In this document: piece after piece, positions 1 to 6,999 of the stretch
Layout: each line of letters starts with the position of its first letter
Position numbering within the stretch: position 1 is the stretch's first letter
Assembly: GCA_051647245.1 (NCBI GenBank)
Contig: JBOFDS010000011.1
Location: 310,001-374,000, forward strand
DNA from: Brevinema_A sp051647245
GTDB taxonomy: Bacteria; Spirochaetota; Brevinematia; Brevinematales; Brevinemataceae
DNA length: 64,000 nt
Reading direction: 5' to 3'
Notes under the pieces: generated by a model
The model's database searches: none
Told to the model about the DNA's origin: nothing
What the model saw: only the letters and a program-made list of their open reading frames with translations
Made by a program: the position numbers and the translations under genes

Positions 1-45
1 ACCACCACTCATGCCTACAAAAACATGTTTTCCGTTCTTGGTCAT
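1..45 (-). CDS. mnmA: tRNA-specific 2-thiouridylase MnmA, N-terminal fragment
   Basis: Only the first 15 codons are inside the window; the gene runs off the left edge. They read M-T-K-N-G-K-H-V-F-V-G-M-S-G-G. The final V-G-M-S-G-G is the start of the PP-loop ATP-binding motif (SGGVDSS) of MnmA, the enzyme that puts the 2-thio group on wobble uridine 34 of Lys, Glu and Gln tRNAs. The ATG lies 8 bp past the stop codon of fliO on the same strand, so the two are probably cotranscribed. With so little sequence another PP-loop ATPase (for example TtcA or TilS) is possible, but VFVGMSGG so close to the N-terminus fits MnmA best. Confidence 0.6.
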   Translation of the reverse strand, partial: MTKNGKHVFVGMSGG

Positions 46-53
46 ATATATCT

Positions 54-641
54 CTATTTTTTCTTTAATTGGTCGACTTTATCGCGTAAAAATTCTAAGG
101 CTTTCTTTGGTGTGCCTTCTGGAAGTTTGGTCAGCAAGTCCACAAACTTCACGTCTTCGTCGATAGCGTCTTCTTTATTTAATTCGATAAAGTCAATAGC
201 CTCTTGGTCTGTAATTTTATCAAGCAAACGGAGACCATCATTGGACAATGAGACCAAATAGTAAAGGGTACCCAGTTTGACGATCAAAAAATAAGAACCA
301 AGTCCTGCAGGAACCGTAGCAATGATCTCTAAGCTTTTATTGGCACGAGTCATGGAGATGGTATTTCTTCCGAAGAAAAACTTCACCACGATCCAAATCA
401 AAAATCCTAAAATCCCAGAAATAAACAACAAACGCAAAAATGCCCAACCAAAGGATTCATTTTCCGTTTCGGCGACAGTTGTGGGTGCACCATCGTAATA
501 AGCACCAAGAAATTCCTCGGCAGGAGCTTCTTCTGTGTCGACGATATTGGTGTTATCAATATTATTAGAGATGTTTTCTTGAGCAAAACTAAGAGAAATT
601 GTCAAAATCATTAATAAAGTAATTATTTTTTTCATGTTCAT
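54..641 (-). CDS. fliO: Flagellar biosynthesis protein FliO-like
   Basis: 195 residues: signal peptide (residues 1-21, ending SLSFAQ), an acidic 40-residue spacer, one membrane span at about 70-90 (a run of L, I, F and V ending in VVKFFFG), then a cytoplasmic FliO domain with SLEIIATVPAGLGSYFLIV and LVSLSNDGLRLLDKI, matching the usual 'LEVLxxxxLGxxxxLxLVxxGxxxxLLGVSxxGVxLL' pattern. FliO helps assemble the FliPQR export gate of the flagellar type III secretion system. No FliP/Q/R gene follows; mnmA does. No Shine-Dalgarno is visible before either ATG (641 or 635), and promoter geometry suggests a leaderless message starting near the second ATG, which would give the cleaner signal peptide MKKIITLLM. 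Family call fairly sure, start uncertain. Confidence 0.75.
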   Translation of the reverse strand: MNMKKIITLLMILTISLSFAQENISNNIDNTNIVDTEEAPAEEFLGAYYDGAPTTVAETENESFGWAFLRLLFISGILGFLIWIVVKFFFGRNTISMTRANKSLEIIATVPAGLGSYFLIVKLGTLYYLVSLSNDGLRLLDKITDQEAIDFIELNKEDAIDEDVKFVDLLTKLPEGTPKKALEFLRDKVDQLKKK

Positions 642-670
642 ATCATATTATAAAAAAAGAAATATGTCAA
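642..670 (-). promoter_or_regulatory. Promoter of fliO (predicted leaderless)
   Basis: Reading the minus strand, TTGACA (670-665) is followed after 17 bp by TATGAT (647-642). An overlapping alternative -10 is TATAAT at 652-647, with a poor -35. Either choice puts +1 at or just before the fliO start codons, leaving no room for a ribosome-binding site. Confidence 0.5.
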
Positions 671-721
671 ATACAGAGCAAGCTTGTTTCCTGAATTATT
701 TTGATTTTCTATTCAATTTTT

Positions 722-750
722 TTGACATAAATTCCGAAAATTGAGATAAT
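722..750 (+). promoter_or_regulatory. Sigma-70 type promoter for the small secreted peptide gene and mgtE
   Basis: TTGACA (722-727), 17-bp spacer, GATAAT (745-750), predicted +1 near 757. It lies back to back with the fliO promoter. The message would have a 5' leader of about 30 nt before the GGAGG of the small peptide gene. Confidence 0.6.
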
Positions 751-787
751 CATATATAATTTAATATTTCCTGTTATGGAGGCACTG

Positions 788-949
788 ATGAAATTTTTAA
801 GCTTATTAGTTCTTTTTTTAATTCCTTTGACATTTTCAAGTAATATTTTTGCACAAGAGTACGAAGAATCAGGCTATTATGAAGAAGAAATTCCGTCTGA
901 CGGCTATGAAGATGATCCATCCGAAAGTGACGAAGACCCCCAAGAATAA
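788..949 (+). CDS. Small secreted acidic peptide (53 aa), unknown function
   Basis: A short gene that simple length cut-offs would miss. It has a perfect GGAGG (778-782) 5 nt before the ATG and encodes MKFLSLLVLFLIPLTFSSNI followed by FAQ, a typical signal peptide, then about 31 mature residues dominated by Glu, Asp, Tyr, Ser and Pro (EYEESGYYEEE, DEDPQE). There is no lipobox, so a free secreted or periplasmic peptide is expected, net charge strongly negative. It is the first gene after a good promoter and ends 31 bp before mgtE. The acidic character beside a Mg2+ channel suggests divalent-cation binding, but that is only inference. An in-frame upstream ATG at 776 overlaps the SD and is less likely. 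I do not recognise the family. Confidence 0.6.
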   Translation: MKFLSLLVLFLIPLTFSSNIFAQEYEESGYYEEEIPSDGYEDDPSESDEDPQE

Positions 950-980
950 TTAAAATGCTAGCTTATGCATAGGAGTCCCC

Positions 981-2396
981 ATGCCTGATAAAGAAATTCC
1001 ACCTATTGTTGATAGCCCTGGGTATTCCTTAACTGATACATTTGAGGAGATCATTGAGGGTCAAGTCGGCTATGCTTCGAGCTTGATTAAGAAAAAAGCT
1101 TGGGCACGTCTTGGGCAGTTCCTAAATGAGTCTGACCCCCATGAGGTTGCATCAATTGTTCAGTCTGTTGATCAGACTGATGCTGTGATTTTGTTCCGTC
1201 TTTTAGAAGAGTCTGTTGCTACGATTGTGTTTATGAATCTTGATGCTGATCAGCAAGAAAAATTACTCTATGCTTTTAGTGATATTGAGGCAGGGTCGAT
1301 TTTGACAGCTATTGATCCCGATGATAGAACGCGGTTACTTGGAGAATTGCCACCTGATGTGGTGACCAAAATGCTTAAATTGCTTCCTATGGAGGAGCGG
1401 AAAATTGCCAATACTTTGCTCAATTTTCCTGAAGATTCTGCAGGTCGTATGATGACGACGGAATTTGTGGCTTTTTCTCCTGAGTTGACAGCAGCTGAAG
1501 CTATGTCTATGCTCAAACAACAAGTCTCCCAAAAAGAAACAATTTATACATCATATATCATCGATGAGGCAAAACGTCTGATCGGTACGATTTCTTTAGA
1601 AGAACTTATTCTTGCACCAGAAAAAAAACGTCTTAAAGATTTTATGAAAGAAAATCCTGTTGCCGCATCAACAGGGACAGACCAAGAAGAAGTGGCACGA
1701 TTGATTAATTACTATGAATTGATTGCCTTGCCGGTTACAGATAGTCAACATCGCTTGGTTGGTATTATCACCCACGATGACATTCTTGATATTGTTCATG
1801 CCGAAACAACAGAAGACTTCCAACGCTTTACGGGGATCAATCCTTCTGAAGTGAGCTATCTTTCAGGATCGATATGGTCTCTTGTTTTCAATAGATCTAT
1901 TTGGGTAGTGGTGCTGCTTTTGATTTCTGGTCTTTCTCAAGATATTGTCCTTCGTTATGGTCAATTACTACAAAAATACTGGATGGAGTTATCCTTATTT
2001 TTCACCATGCTTGTAGGTGTGGGAGGAAATATCGGAAGTCAATCATCTATTCTCGTAATCCGTGGACTCACGACAGGTGAAATCACCAAACAAAATACCA
2101 AACAACTCATGTGGCGTGCTATTACCAGTGGATTTTTAATTGGTTTGGTGCTCGCTACAGTATTACTGGGAAGGGTATATATTTTTAGAACAGGATTCGA
2201 TGTACGTTGGATTGCCTTTTTAGCTATGATAATACTTGTTTTGGTATCAAATTTTGCAGGAGCGATGCTTCCAATTTTCTTAAAACGTCTCAATATTGAT
2301 CCTGCTATTGTCTCAGCCCCATTAATTGCAACTATTATGGATCTTGGTGGGCTCTTGATTTACCTTGAATTGGCATTACATTTATTACCGCATTAG
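981..2396 (+). CDS. mgtE: Magnesium transporter MgtE
   Basis: 471 residues with full MgtE architecture: an alpha-helical N domain (about 35-140), tandem CBS domains (about 145-270, with DSAGRMMTTEFVAF at the start and GIITHDDILDIV near the end of CBS2), a connecting helix, and a five-helix membrane domain (about 295-471) with the pore signature GVGGNIGSQSS and the following RGLTTGEI. MgtE is a homodimeric Mg2+-gated channel in the inner membrane; the N and CBS domains sense cytosolic Mg2+ and close the pore. Start: ATG with AGGAG about 7 nt upstream. It follows the small secreted peptide gene in the same unit and ends at a strong bidirectional terminator. No Mg2+ riboswitch could be seen in the short leader. 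Confidence 0.95.
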   Translation: MPDKEIPPIVDSPGYSLTDTFEEIIEGQVGYASSLIKKKAWARLGQFLNESDPHEVASIVQSVDQTDAVILFRLLEESVATIVFMNLDADQQEKLLYAFSDIEAGSILTAIDPDDRTRLLGELPPDVVTKMLKLLPMEERKIANTLLNFPEDSAGRMMTTEFVAFSPELTAAEAMSMLKQQVSQKETIYTSYIIDEAKRLIGTISLEELILAPEKKRLKDFMKENPVAASTGTDQEEVARLINYYELIALPVTDSQHRLVGIITHDDILDIVHAETTEDFQRFTGINPSEVSYLSGSIWSLVFNRSIWVVVLLLISGLSQDIVLRYGQLLQKYWMELSLFFTMLVGVGGNIGSQSSILVIRGLTTGEITKQNTKQLMWRAITSGFLIGLVLATVLLGRVYIFRTGFDVRWIAFLAMIILVLVSNFAGAMLPIFLKRLNIDPAIVSAPLIATIMDLGGLLIYLELALHLLPH

Positions 2397-2397
2397 A

Positions 2398-2427
2398 AAA
2401 ACCCCTAATCATTTGACTAGGGGTTTT
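2398..2427. terminator. Bidirectional intrinsic terminator between mgtE and a glycosyltransferase gene
   Basis: Stem AAAACCCCTA / TAGGGGTTTT (10 bp) with a 10-nt loop, flanked by A-rich and T-rich tracts on both sides. It works for mgtE (plus) and the convergent gene whose stop lies at 2430 (minus). Confidence 0.9.
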
Positions 2428-2429
2428 AT

Positions 2430-3563
2430 TTATTTATTCCAAAAATCTATACACTTTATAAGAGTTTTGTCCAGAATTTTTTGGTAGGATGGATCAAACA
2501 GATATGACCTATCAAGATCCCAAAAATTTTGACCAAATACAAAAGATTTTTGAAATGCCCAAATTTCATGATCAAGAATTTTAAAATGATCTGTTCTTTG
2601 GAGGATTTGATTCCAAGAAAGAGACATAAATTCTGTGAGAGAAAATGAAAGGTTTTGATTTTCAATCTTGACTTTTGATTTGATTAGCCCAAAATGACAC
2701 CAAATAAATCCAACATCAACACTTATTCCTGGAATGTTTATAGTTTCATAAGTGGCCGTTGGGTGTTGTTGATAGCGTGTGTTAGCAGTTGGAATCCAGA
2801 GCATTGTGTCGCCAGCACATCCATTAAAAAAAGAGATTTTGTTGTGGTCAAATGCTACCAGTGCTGTGGATAACTGATTCTCTTTCAACCATAACTCCAC
2901 TCCACCCATATTTAGAACAAGACTTTCTTTATATAAAATATGCGCAAGTATGATCTCAAAAGTTTGATTGATTTTCGAGAATAAACGACGTAGTATTTTC
3001 AAAATTATACTGAAAAATGGATTTTTGTTATTAATGTTTTTACCAAGTTTAATACCTAATTTTAAGGTTTTTTTTATTTTCATAATTTTTTTATGAAAAT
3101 AAATTTGATCTCCATCAATTTTCATATAGTGTGAAAAACTAATCTTTGTGTATCCGAAGTTATAATAATTAGCGCTGTTATGTATATTATCACTAGAACG
3201 AAACTGATCAAAATTTTTGTGATTGTGCTGAGTAATTTCTCTGTACGTAGCTGGTGCCACCCAAGGTTTGTAGTGATAAAGCTTGATTTTATCAGGGTAT
3301 TTTGCGGCATATTCTTTGAGAATTTCTTCAGTATTGTCTTCGGAATCGTTATAAGTAATAATCAGCTCGTCCAGTGCATCAATACAAGATTCAATACATT
3401 CTGCAACAGTAAGAGCTTCATTCATGGCACGAAGATGTCCTGAAATACCAAAAGGTCTAGGCTGGTTTAATTGTAAGAATTCCTCTTCTGGGATCATGTA
3501 GTCCTGAGGATTGTAGGAGCCTTTTTGACAACGCTCACAGGTACAAATAGTCTTATTAATCAT
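2430..3563 (-). CDS. Family 2-like glycosyltransferase
   Basis: 377 residues. After a short N-terminal segment comes a GT-A like start: ISGHLRAMNEA, then CIESCIDALDELIITYND and SEDNTEEILKEYAAKYPDKI, the classic nucleotide-sugar binding beta-alpha pattern, and an acidic metal motif MKIDGDQIYF at about 140-150. No membrane span is evident. This suggests a cytoplasmic transferase adding a sugar to a surface glycan, LOS or glycoprotein; donor and acceptor are unknown. Odd feature: the first 12 residues hold a Cys-x-Cys-x2-Cys cluster (CTCERC), unusual for this fold. It lies 18 bp downstream of the aminotransferase gene on the same strand, so they are probably cotranscribed. The SD is weak. Confidence 0.65.
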   Translation of the reverse strand: MINKTICTCERCQKGSYNPQDYMIPEEEFLQLNQPRPFGISGHLRAMNEALTVAECIESCIDALDELIITYNDSEDNTEEILKEYAAKYPDKIKLYHYKPWVAPATYREITQHNHKNFDQFRSSDNIHNSANYYNFGYTKISFSHYMKIDGDQIYFHKKIMKIKKTLKLGIKLGKNINNKNPFFSIILKILRRLFSKINQTFEIILAHILYKESLVLNMGGVELWLKENQLSTALVAFDHNKISFFNGCAGDTMLWIPTANTRYQQHPTATYETINIPGISVDVGFIWCHFGLIKSKVKIENQNLSFSLTEFMSLSWNQILQRTDHFKILDHEIWAFQKSFVFGQNFWDLDRSYLFDPSYQKILDKTLIKCIDFWNK

Positions 3564-3581
3564 AATGATTCCGTGTTATAT

Positions 3582-4769
3582 TTATTTTTCTAGTATTGTT
3601 GCAATTTTATTGATAGCAGTGCTGAGATTCTCTTCATTTTGAGTGAAGCACGCACGTACAAATCCTTCTTTTCCAAGACTTTCTCCACCAGAAAGAAGAA
3701 CCCCTGTCTTACGGAAGACAATCTCAACAAAATCTTGAGCAGTCTGAGGAACTTCGCCACCCACTTCATTTCCAAGGTAGTATTGGATATTTGAGAAAGC
3801 ACACACACCACCTTGCGGTTTTTGAGTACGAAATCCATGGAGTTTGGAAAGGTGGTTAAACAATACATCTCGGCGATGTTGGTTGATGATATTTTGTTGT
3901 TTGATCCAAGGTTCTAATGCATCCCAAGACGCATCTAAAGCATATTGGGCAATACTGTGAATACCACCATTGGTACAGCATTGAATAGCATCGATCTTCC
4001 CAATCAAATCGGGCTCTGCCATCACCCAGCCTACACGCCAACCAGGAATTCCAAGAGTTTTAGAAAATGCACGGACAATAGCCAAATTCTTAAAAGAACC
4101 ACGGACTTTTGCCATAGAATGAAAGTCAATCCCGTCAAAAACGTCGACCATACAAACCTCATCCACTAGCACAAATACATTTTTTTTCTCCGCCCACTCA
4201 AGGATCTCTTTTAAGGTTTCTTTACCCCAAATCACACCTGTTGGGTTGTGGGGATTGTTGAGAATAATCATTTTTGTTTTAGGGCTGTAGATACGATTTA
4301 ATTGGTCGATAGTTGGATGAAAAGCTTCCTCTTCGTCGAGATTTAACATTTTTGGAATAGCACCAACGAGCTTGATGATGTTTGTGTAACCATTCCAAAA
4401 AGGAGCTGGTAAGATAACTTCGTCATTAGGATTGAGTAGAGCTTGAATCACAGCCGCGATACCACCTCTAGCACCTGTTGTTGTGCTAACATTTTCTACA
4501 CCAACAGAAAAGCCATAATCAACAGTTGCCCATTGAGCAAAACGCTCCCTTAGGATCTCTATCCCACATGTGCTAGTGTATTTATTTAGGTCTTTATCTC
4601 TTAAGGCACGTTCAAAAGCATCAATGAGTTGGTATGGGGGCTCAAAATCTGGTTCAGCAAGAGAAAGATCGATAACTTCTCGTCCTTCGGCTTGAGCTTC
4701 AGCAAGCATTTGTTGTTTTTTTATGGCGGAAGCCATACTCAATTTATCTGCAAAATGTGAAAAGGTCAT
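3582..4769 (-). CDS. PLP-dependent class I/II aminotransferase (aspartate aminotransferase-like)
   Basis: 395 residues, full length for fold-type I aminotransferases. Landmarks: LSLAEPDFEPP near the N-terminus, STTTGARGGIAAVIQALL in the cofactor phosphate-binding region, NNPHNPTGVIW (PLP ring and substrate contacts), VDEVCMVDVF, the Schiff-base lysine in RAFSKTLGIPGWRVGW, and the C-terminal substrate-binding arginine in GFVRACFT. Reaction: reversible transfer of an amino group between an amino acid and a 2-oxo acid; substrate specificity cannot be read off. SD AAGGA sits 7 nt before the ATG. Its promoter -10 is one arm of a 22-bp palindrome, so it is likely under a dedicated repressor. A glycosyltransferase gene follows. 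Confidence 0.88.
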   Translation of the reverse strand: MTFSHFADKLSMASAIKKQQMLAEAQAEGREVIDLSLAEPDFEPPYQLIDAFERALRDKDLNKYTSTCGIEILRERFAQWATVDYGFSVGVENVSTTTGARGGIAAVIQALLNPNDEVILPAPFWNGYTNIIKLVGAIPKMLNLDEEEAFHPTIDQLNRIYSPKTKMIILNNPHNPTGVIWGKETLKEILEWAEKKNVFVLVDEVCMVDVFDGIDFHSMAKVRGSFKNLAIVRAFSKTLGIPGWRVGWVMAEPDLIGKIDAIQCCTNGGIHSIAQYALDASWDALEPWIKQQNIINQHRRDVLFNHLSKLHGFRTQKPQGGVCAFSNIQYYLGNEVGGEVPQTAQDFVEIVFRKTGVLLSGGESLGKEGFVRACFTQNEENLSTAINKIATILEK

Positions 4770-4791
4770 TTTCAGGTCCTTGTGATTTTTA

Positions 4792-4813
4792 CTATAATGT
4801 TATAACATTATAG
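4792..4813. promoter_or_regulatory. 22-bp perfect palindrome, candidate operator
   Basis: A perfect inverted repeat with no spacer: half-site CTATAATGTTA followed by its exact complement. It covers the -10 and start region of the aminotransferase promoter and sits 22 bp before that start codon, in the divergent gap with mraY. The layout is what a dimeric repressor operator looks like; the AT-rich TAATG...CATTA arms recall Fur-superfamily boxes, but the regulator is unknown. Confidence 0.6.
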
Positions 4814-4835
4814 ACGATCTTATAAACTTGGTCAA
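4807..4835 (-). promoter_or_regulatory. Promoter of the aminotransferase-glycosyltransferase unit
   Basis: Minus strand: TTGACC (4835-4830), 17-bp spacer, TATAAT (4812-4807). The -10 is embedded in the right arm of the 22-bp palindrome. Confidence 0.65.
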
Positions 4836-4923
4836 ACCCTCGTCTTAATAATTTTATTATTTGAGTTTATTCACTAAAAATATTATAATTAGATTCATAA
4901 CTCTTAATAAAGTGGAGATTTCT

Positions 4924-6354
4924 GTGTTATTTTATTTATTTTCAGGATATATCAATATTATTCGTTACCTCACTTTTAGAGGATTGGCTGCGGCACTTAC
5001 GTCTTTTTTGTTTGTGATTATTTTTGGGCCCTTTTTTATTAAGTGGCTTCGGGAAATGAGATTTGGGCAACAAGTCCGAGAAGAAGGCCCTCAGGCTCAC
5101 CTCGCAAAAACAGGAACTCCAACAATGGGTGGCCTCTTTATGTGGGGGGCAATGCTTTTTGGTACTTTGCTTTGGGCTGAATGGAACTCTTTTGTTTTGA
5201 TTACTTGTTTGTCTGTTATTTTGTTTGCTGGGATTGGTTTTATCGACGATTACGCCAAAATTAAACAAAAAAACACCAAAGGTCTCTCTCCTAAAGGAAA
5301 GATTTTTGCCCAAACCTTCTCTGCTTTACTTTTGTTGGGGCTTTTATATACAAATCCTGAATATCATAAAACTTCTCGGAATATGCAGATTGAAATTGGC
5401 AATAACCAAAATAATACCATCATTACTAACCAATTAAATTTGATGGAACCAACGTGGGAATGGACGATGCCTTTACCTTCAGCTGAGAGTAATCAACGCT
5501 ATTATATCATTGCAAAACATCTACACCCAGACACATCCAAGACTAATGCTATGTCTGTATTTCGCTTTCCTATGGATTTATCACCAACAGACGATCTTCA
5601 GAGAATTTCGTATTCATTGATTAGTAACAACACCCACCAATTATGGGGAAAACTGACTCGTAGCCAAGTATTACAAGATGGTTCACTCCTATCTCAAGAG
5701 GAATATCCATTTTGGGTGAATTATAAGTCTCGTTTGTTCACGGCGCAGTTTATTCCTTATTATACGGAAGTTCTGTGGTATTGGCCACTGGCTTTGGTTT
5801 TATTGTTTTTTATCTTTATCATTATTGGCGTTTCAAATGCTACAAACCTTTCTGATGGATTGGACGGGCTTGCTACGGGGATGGGGGTTTCATTCTATGT
5901 TCCCTTTGGGATTTTAGCCTATATTATTGGAAATGCCGTCTTATCTAATTACTTATTTTTCCCATATATTCAAGGTACAGGTGAATTAGCAATCTGTATC
6001 GCCGCTGCGGTGGGTGCTTTTGCAGGCTTTTTATGGTACAACGTACATCCAGCGTCCATATTTATGGGTGACACAGGATCCCTACCAATGGGATCAACAA
6101 TCGCTATTATAGCAATTATGTTAAGACAAGAAATCTTACTTGTAGTTGCGGGATTTATGTTTGTTTTGGAGACTTTATCTGTCATTATCCAAGTTCTATC
6201 CTACAAAAAATTCAAAAAACGCGTCTTCAAGATGGCACCTATTCACCATCATTTTGAGCTTTCTGGCTGGGAAGAAAATCAAGTCGTTGTTCGCTTTTGG
6301 ATGATGAGTGCTGTTTGTGCGATGATTGCGTTATTATCAATTAAGGTGCGTTAG
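4924..6354 (+). CDS. mraY: Phospho-N-acetylmuramoyl-pentapeptide-transferase MraY with large extra loop
   Basis: Integral membrane enzyme that transfers phospho-MurNAc-pentapeptide from UDP to undecaprenyl phosphate, making lipid I. Landmarks: SYLTFR-like IIRYLTFRG at 12-20, KTGTPTMGG at 62-70, catalytic FIDDY at 106-110, NLSDGLDGLATG at 308-319, MGDTGSLPMG, and IHHHFELSGW near the C-terminus. I chose the GTG at 4924: it has GGAG 6 nt upstream and starts at the family's usual point; an in-frame TTG 63 nt earlier has no SD. The protein is 476 residues against about 360 for the family. The surplus is a polar segment at about 145-280 between two membrane helices ahead of the DGLDGL motif, which also contains hydrophobic stretches. 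It sits outside any dcw cluster; dtd follows directly. Confidence 0.93.
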   Translation: MLFYLFSGYINIIRYLTFRGLAAALTSFLFVIIFGPFFIKWLREMRFGQQVREEGPQAHLAKTGTPTMGGLFMWGAMLFGTLLWAEWNSFVLITCLSVILFAGIGFIDDYAKIKQKNTKGLSPKGKIFAQTFSALLLLGLLYTNPEYHKTSRNMQIEIGNNQNNTIITNQLNLMEPTWEWTMPLPSAESNQRYYIIAKHLHPDTSKTNAMSVFRFPMDLSPTDDLQRISYSLISNNTHQLWGKLTRSQVLQDGSLLSQEEYPFWVNYKSRLFTAQFIPYYTEVLWYWPLALVLLFFIFIIIGVSNATNLSDGLDGLATGMGVSFYVPFGILAYIIGNAVLSNYLFFPYIQGTGELAICIAAAVGAFAGFLWYNVHPASIFMGDTGSLPMGSTIAIIAIMLRQEILLVVAGFMFVLETLSVIIQVLSYKKFKKRVFKMAPIHHHFELSGWEENQVVVRFWMMSAVCAMIALLSIKVR

Positions 6355-6789
6355 ATGAAAGTTATTGTTAGAAGAGTGCTTGAAGCATCTGTTCAAGTAG
6401 ATCATAAACTTGTATCTCATATTAGGCAAGGACTCCTATTGTATGTAGGTTTTGCCAAAGAAGACACTGTTGAGATGATTGATTATGCGGTTAAAAAAAT
6501 TGCAGGATTGCGGATTTTTGATAGTGGAGAGAACGAAGTCTCTGTTCAAGAAATTAAAGGTCAAATCCTCTCTGTGAGTCAGTTTACCTTGTCAGCTGAT
6601 GTAAAAAAGGGGTTTCGTCCTTTCTATGGCGGGGCAATGCCTTCAGCCGAAGCAAAAGAATTCTATGATCTTTTTAATAAAAAATTACATGAAGAATCTT
6701 CTATCGAAATCAAAACAGGTATCTTTGGTGCGGATATGAAAATTTCTGCTATTGACGATGGTCCTATTACGATTATTATTGAATGTTAA
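6355..6789 (+). CDS. dtd: D-aminoacyl-tRNA deacylase
   Basis: 144 residues, full length for DTD. It hydrolyses D-amino acids (and glycine) mischarged on tRNA. Sequence landmarks: MKVIVRRVLEASVQVD at the N-terminus, the active-site motif SQFTLSADVKKGFRPF, and the C-terminal FGADMKISAIDDGPITIIIE, where the Gly-cisPro motif (GP) that enforces chirality is kept; DDGPIT replaces the common NDGPVT. The ATG follows the mraY stop codon with no gap, and its SD (AAGGTG) lies inside mraY, so translation is probably coupled. A terminator follows. Confidence 0.93.
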   Translation: MKVIVRRVLEASVQVDHKLVSHIRQGLLLYVGFAKEDTVEMIDYAVKKIAGLRIFDSGENEVSVQEIKGQILSVSQFTLSADVKKGFRPFYGGAMPSAEAKEFYDLFNKKLHEESSIEIKTGIFGADMKISAIDDGPITIIIEC

Positions 6790-6792
6790 TCA

Positions 6793-6822
6793 AAAAACTC
6801 CCCTAATTTCAGGGGAGTTTTT
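6793..6822. terminator. Bidirectional terminator after dtd
   Basis: Stem AAAAACTCCCCT / AGGGGAGTTTTT (12 bp, 6-nt loop) with T-rich tails on both strands. It also serves the convergent small membrane protein gene ending at 6826. Confidence 0.9.
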
Positions 6823-6825
6823 ATT

Positions 6826-6999
6826 TTAGTCTTTTTTCAAGATTCTTGAGAAGAACACGATATTTGCTGTTAATATGAGTGTCCAGCTTACGATTAAGAA
6901 AAACCAGCCACCAAGTGTCATTTTATATTGAGGTGCTTCGGCTGTTTGAGCGAAGAGTACCATTGGAGATGCCAATAATAGCAATAAAAATTTATTCAT
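6826..6999 (-). CDS. Small single-span membrane protein, putative NSS transporter small subunit
   Basis: 57 residues: MNKFLLLLLASPMVLFAQ looks like a signal peptide, then TAEAPQYKMT and a membrane helix starting GGWFFLIVSWTLILTANI and ending in RILKKD. Its ATG overlaps the last 8 nt of the upstream NSS transporter gene, and a GAGG motif lies 8 nt before it. Many bacterial NSS genes are followed by such a tiny one-helix protein (MetS-like, needed for methionine/alanine uptake by MetP in Corynebacterium). The overlap and the TM segment with a short basic tail support that role, but the sequence alone is too short to be certain. The predicted signal peptide is unusual for this group. An in-frame TTG 15 nt upstream is a less likely start. 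Confidence 0.6.
   Translation of the reverse strand: MNKFLLLLLASPMVLFAQTAEAPQYKMTLGGWFFLIVSWTLILTANIVFFSRILKKD

Noticed and set aside
4861..4923. Upstream TTG start for mraY
   Set aside because: No SD and would add 21 residues absent from the family; the GTG at 4924 has GGAG at proper spacing.
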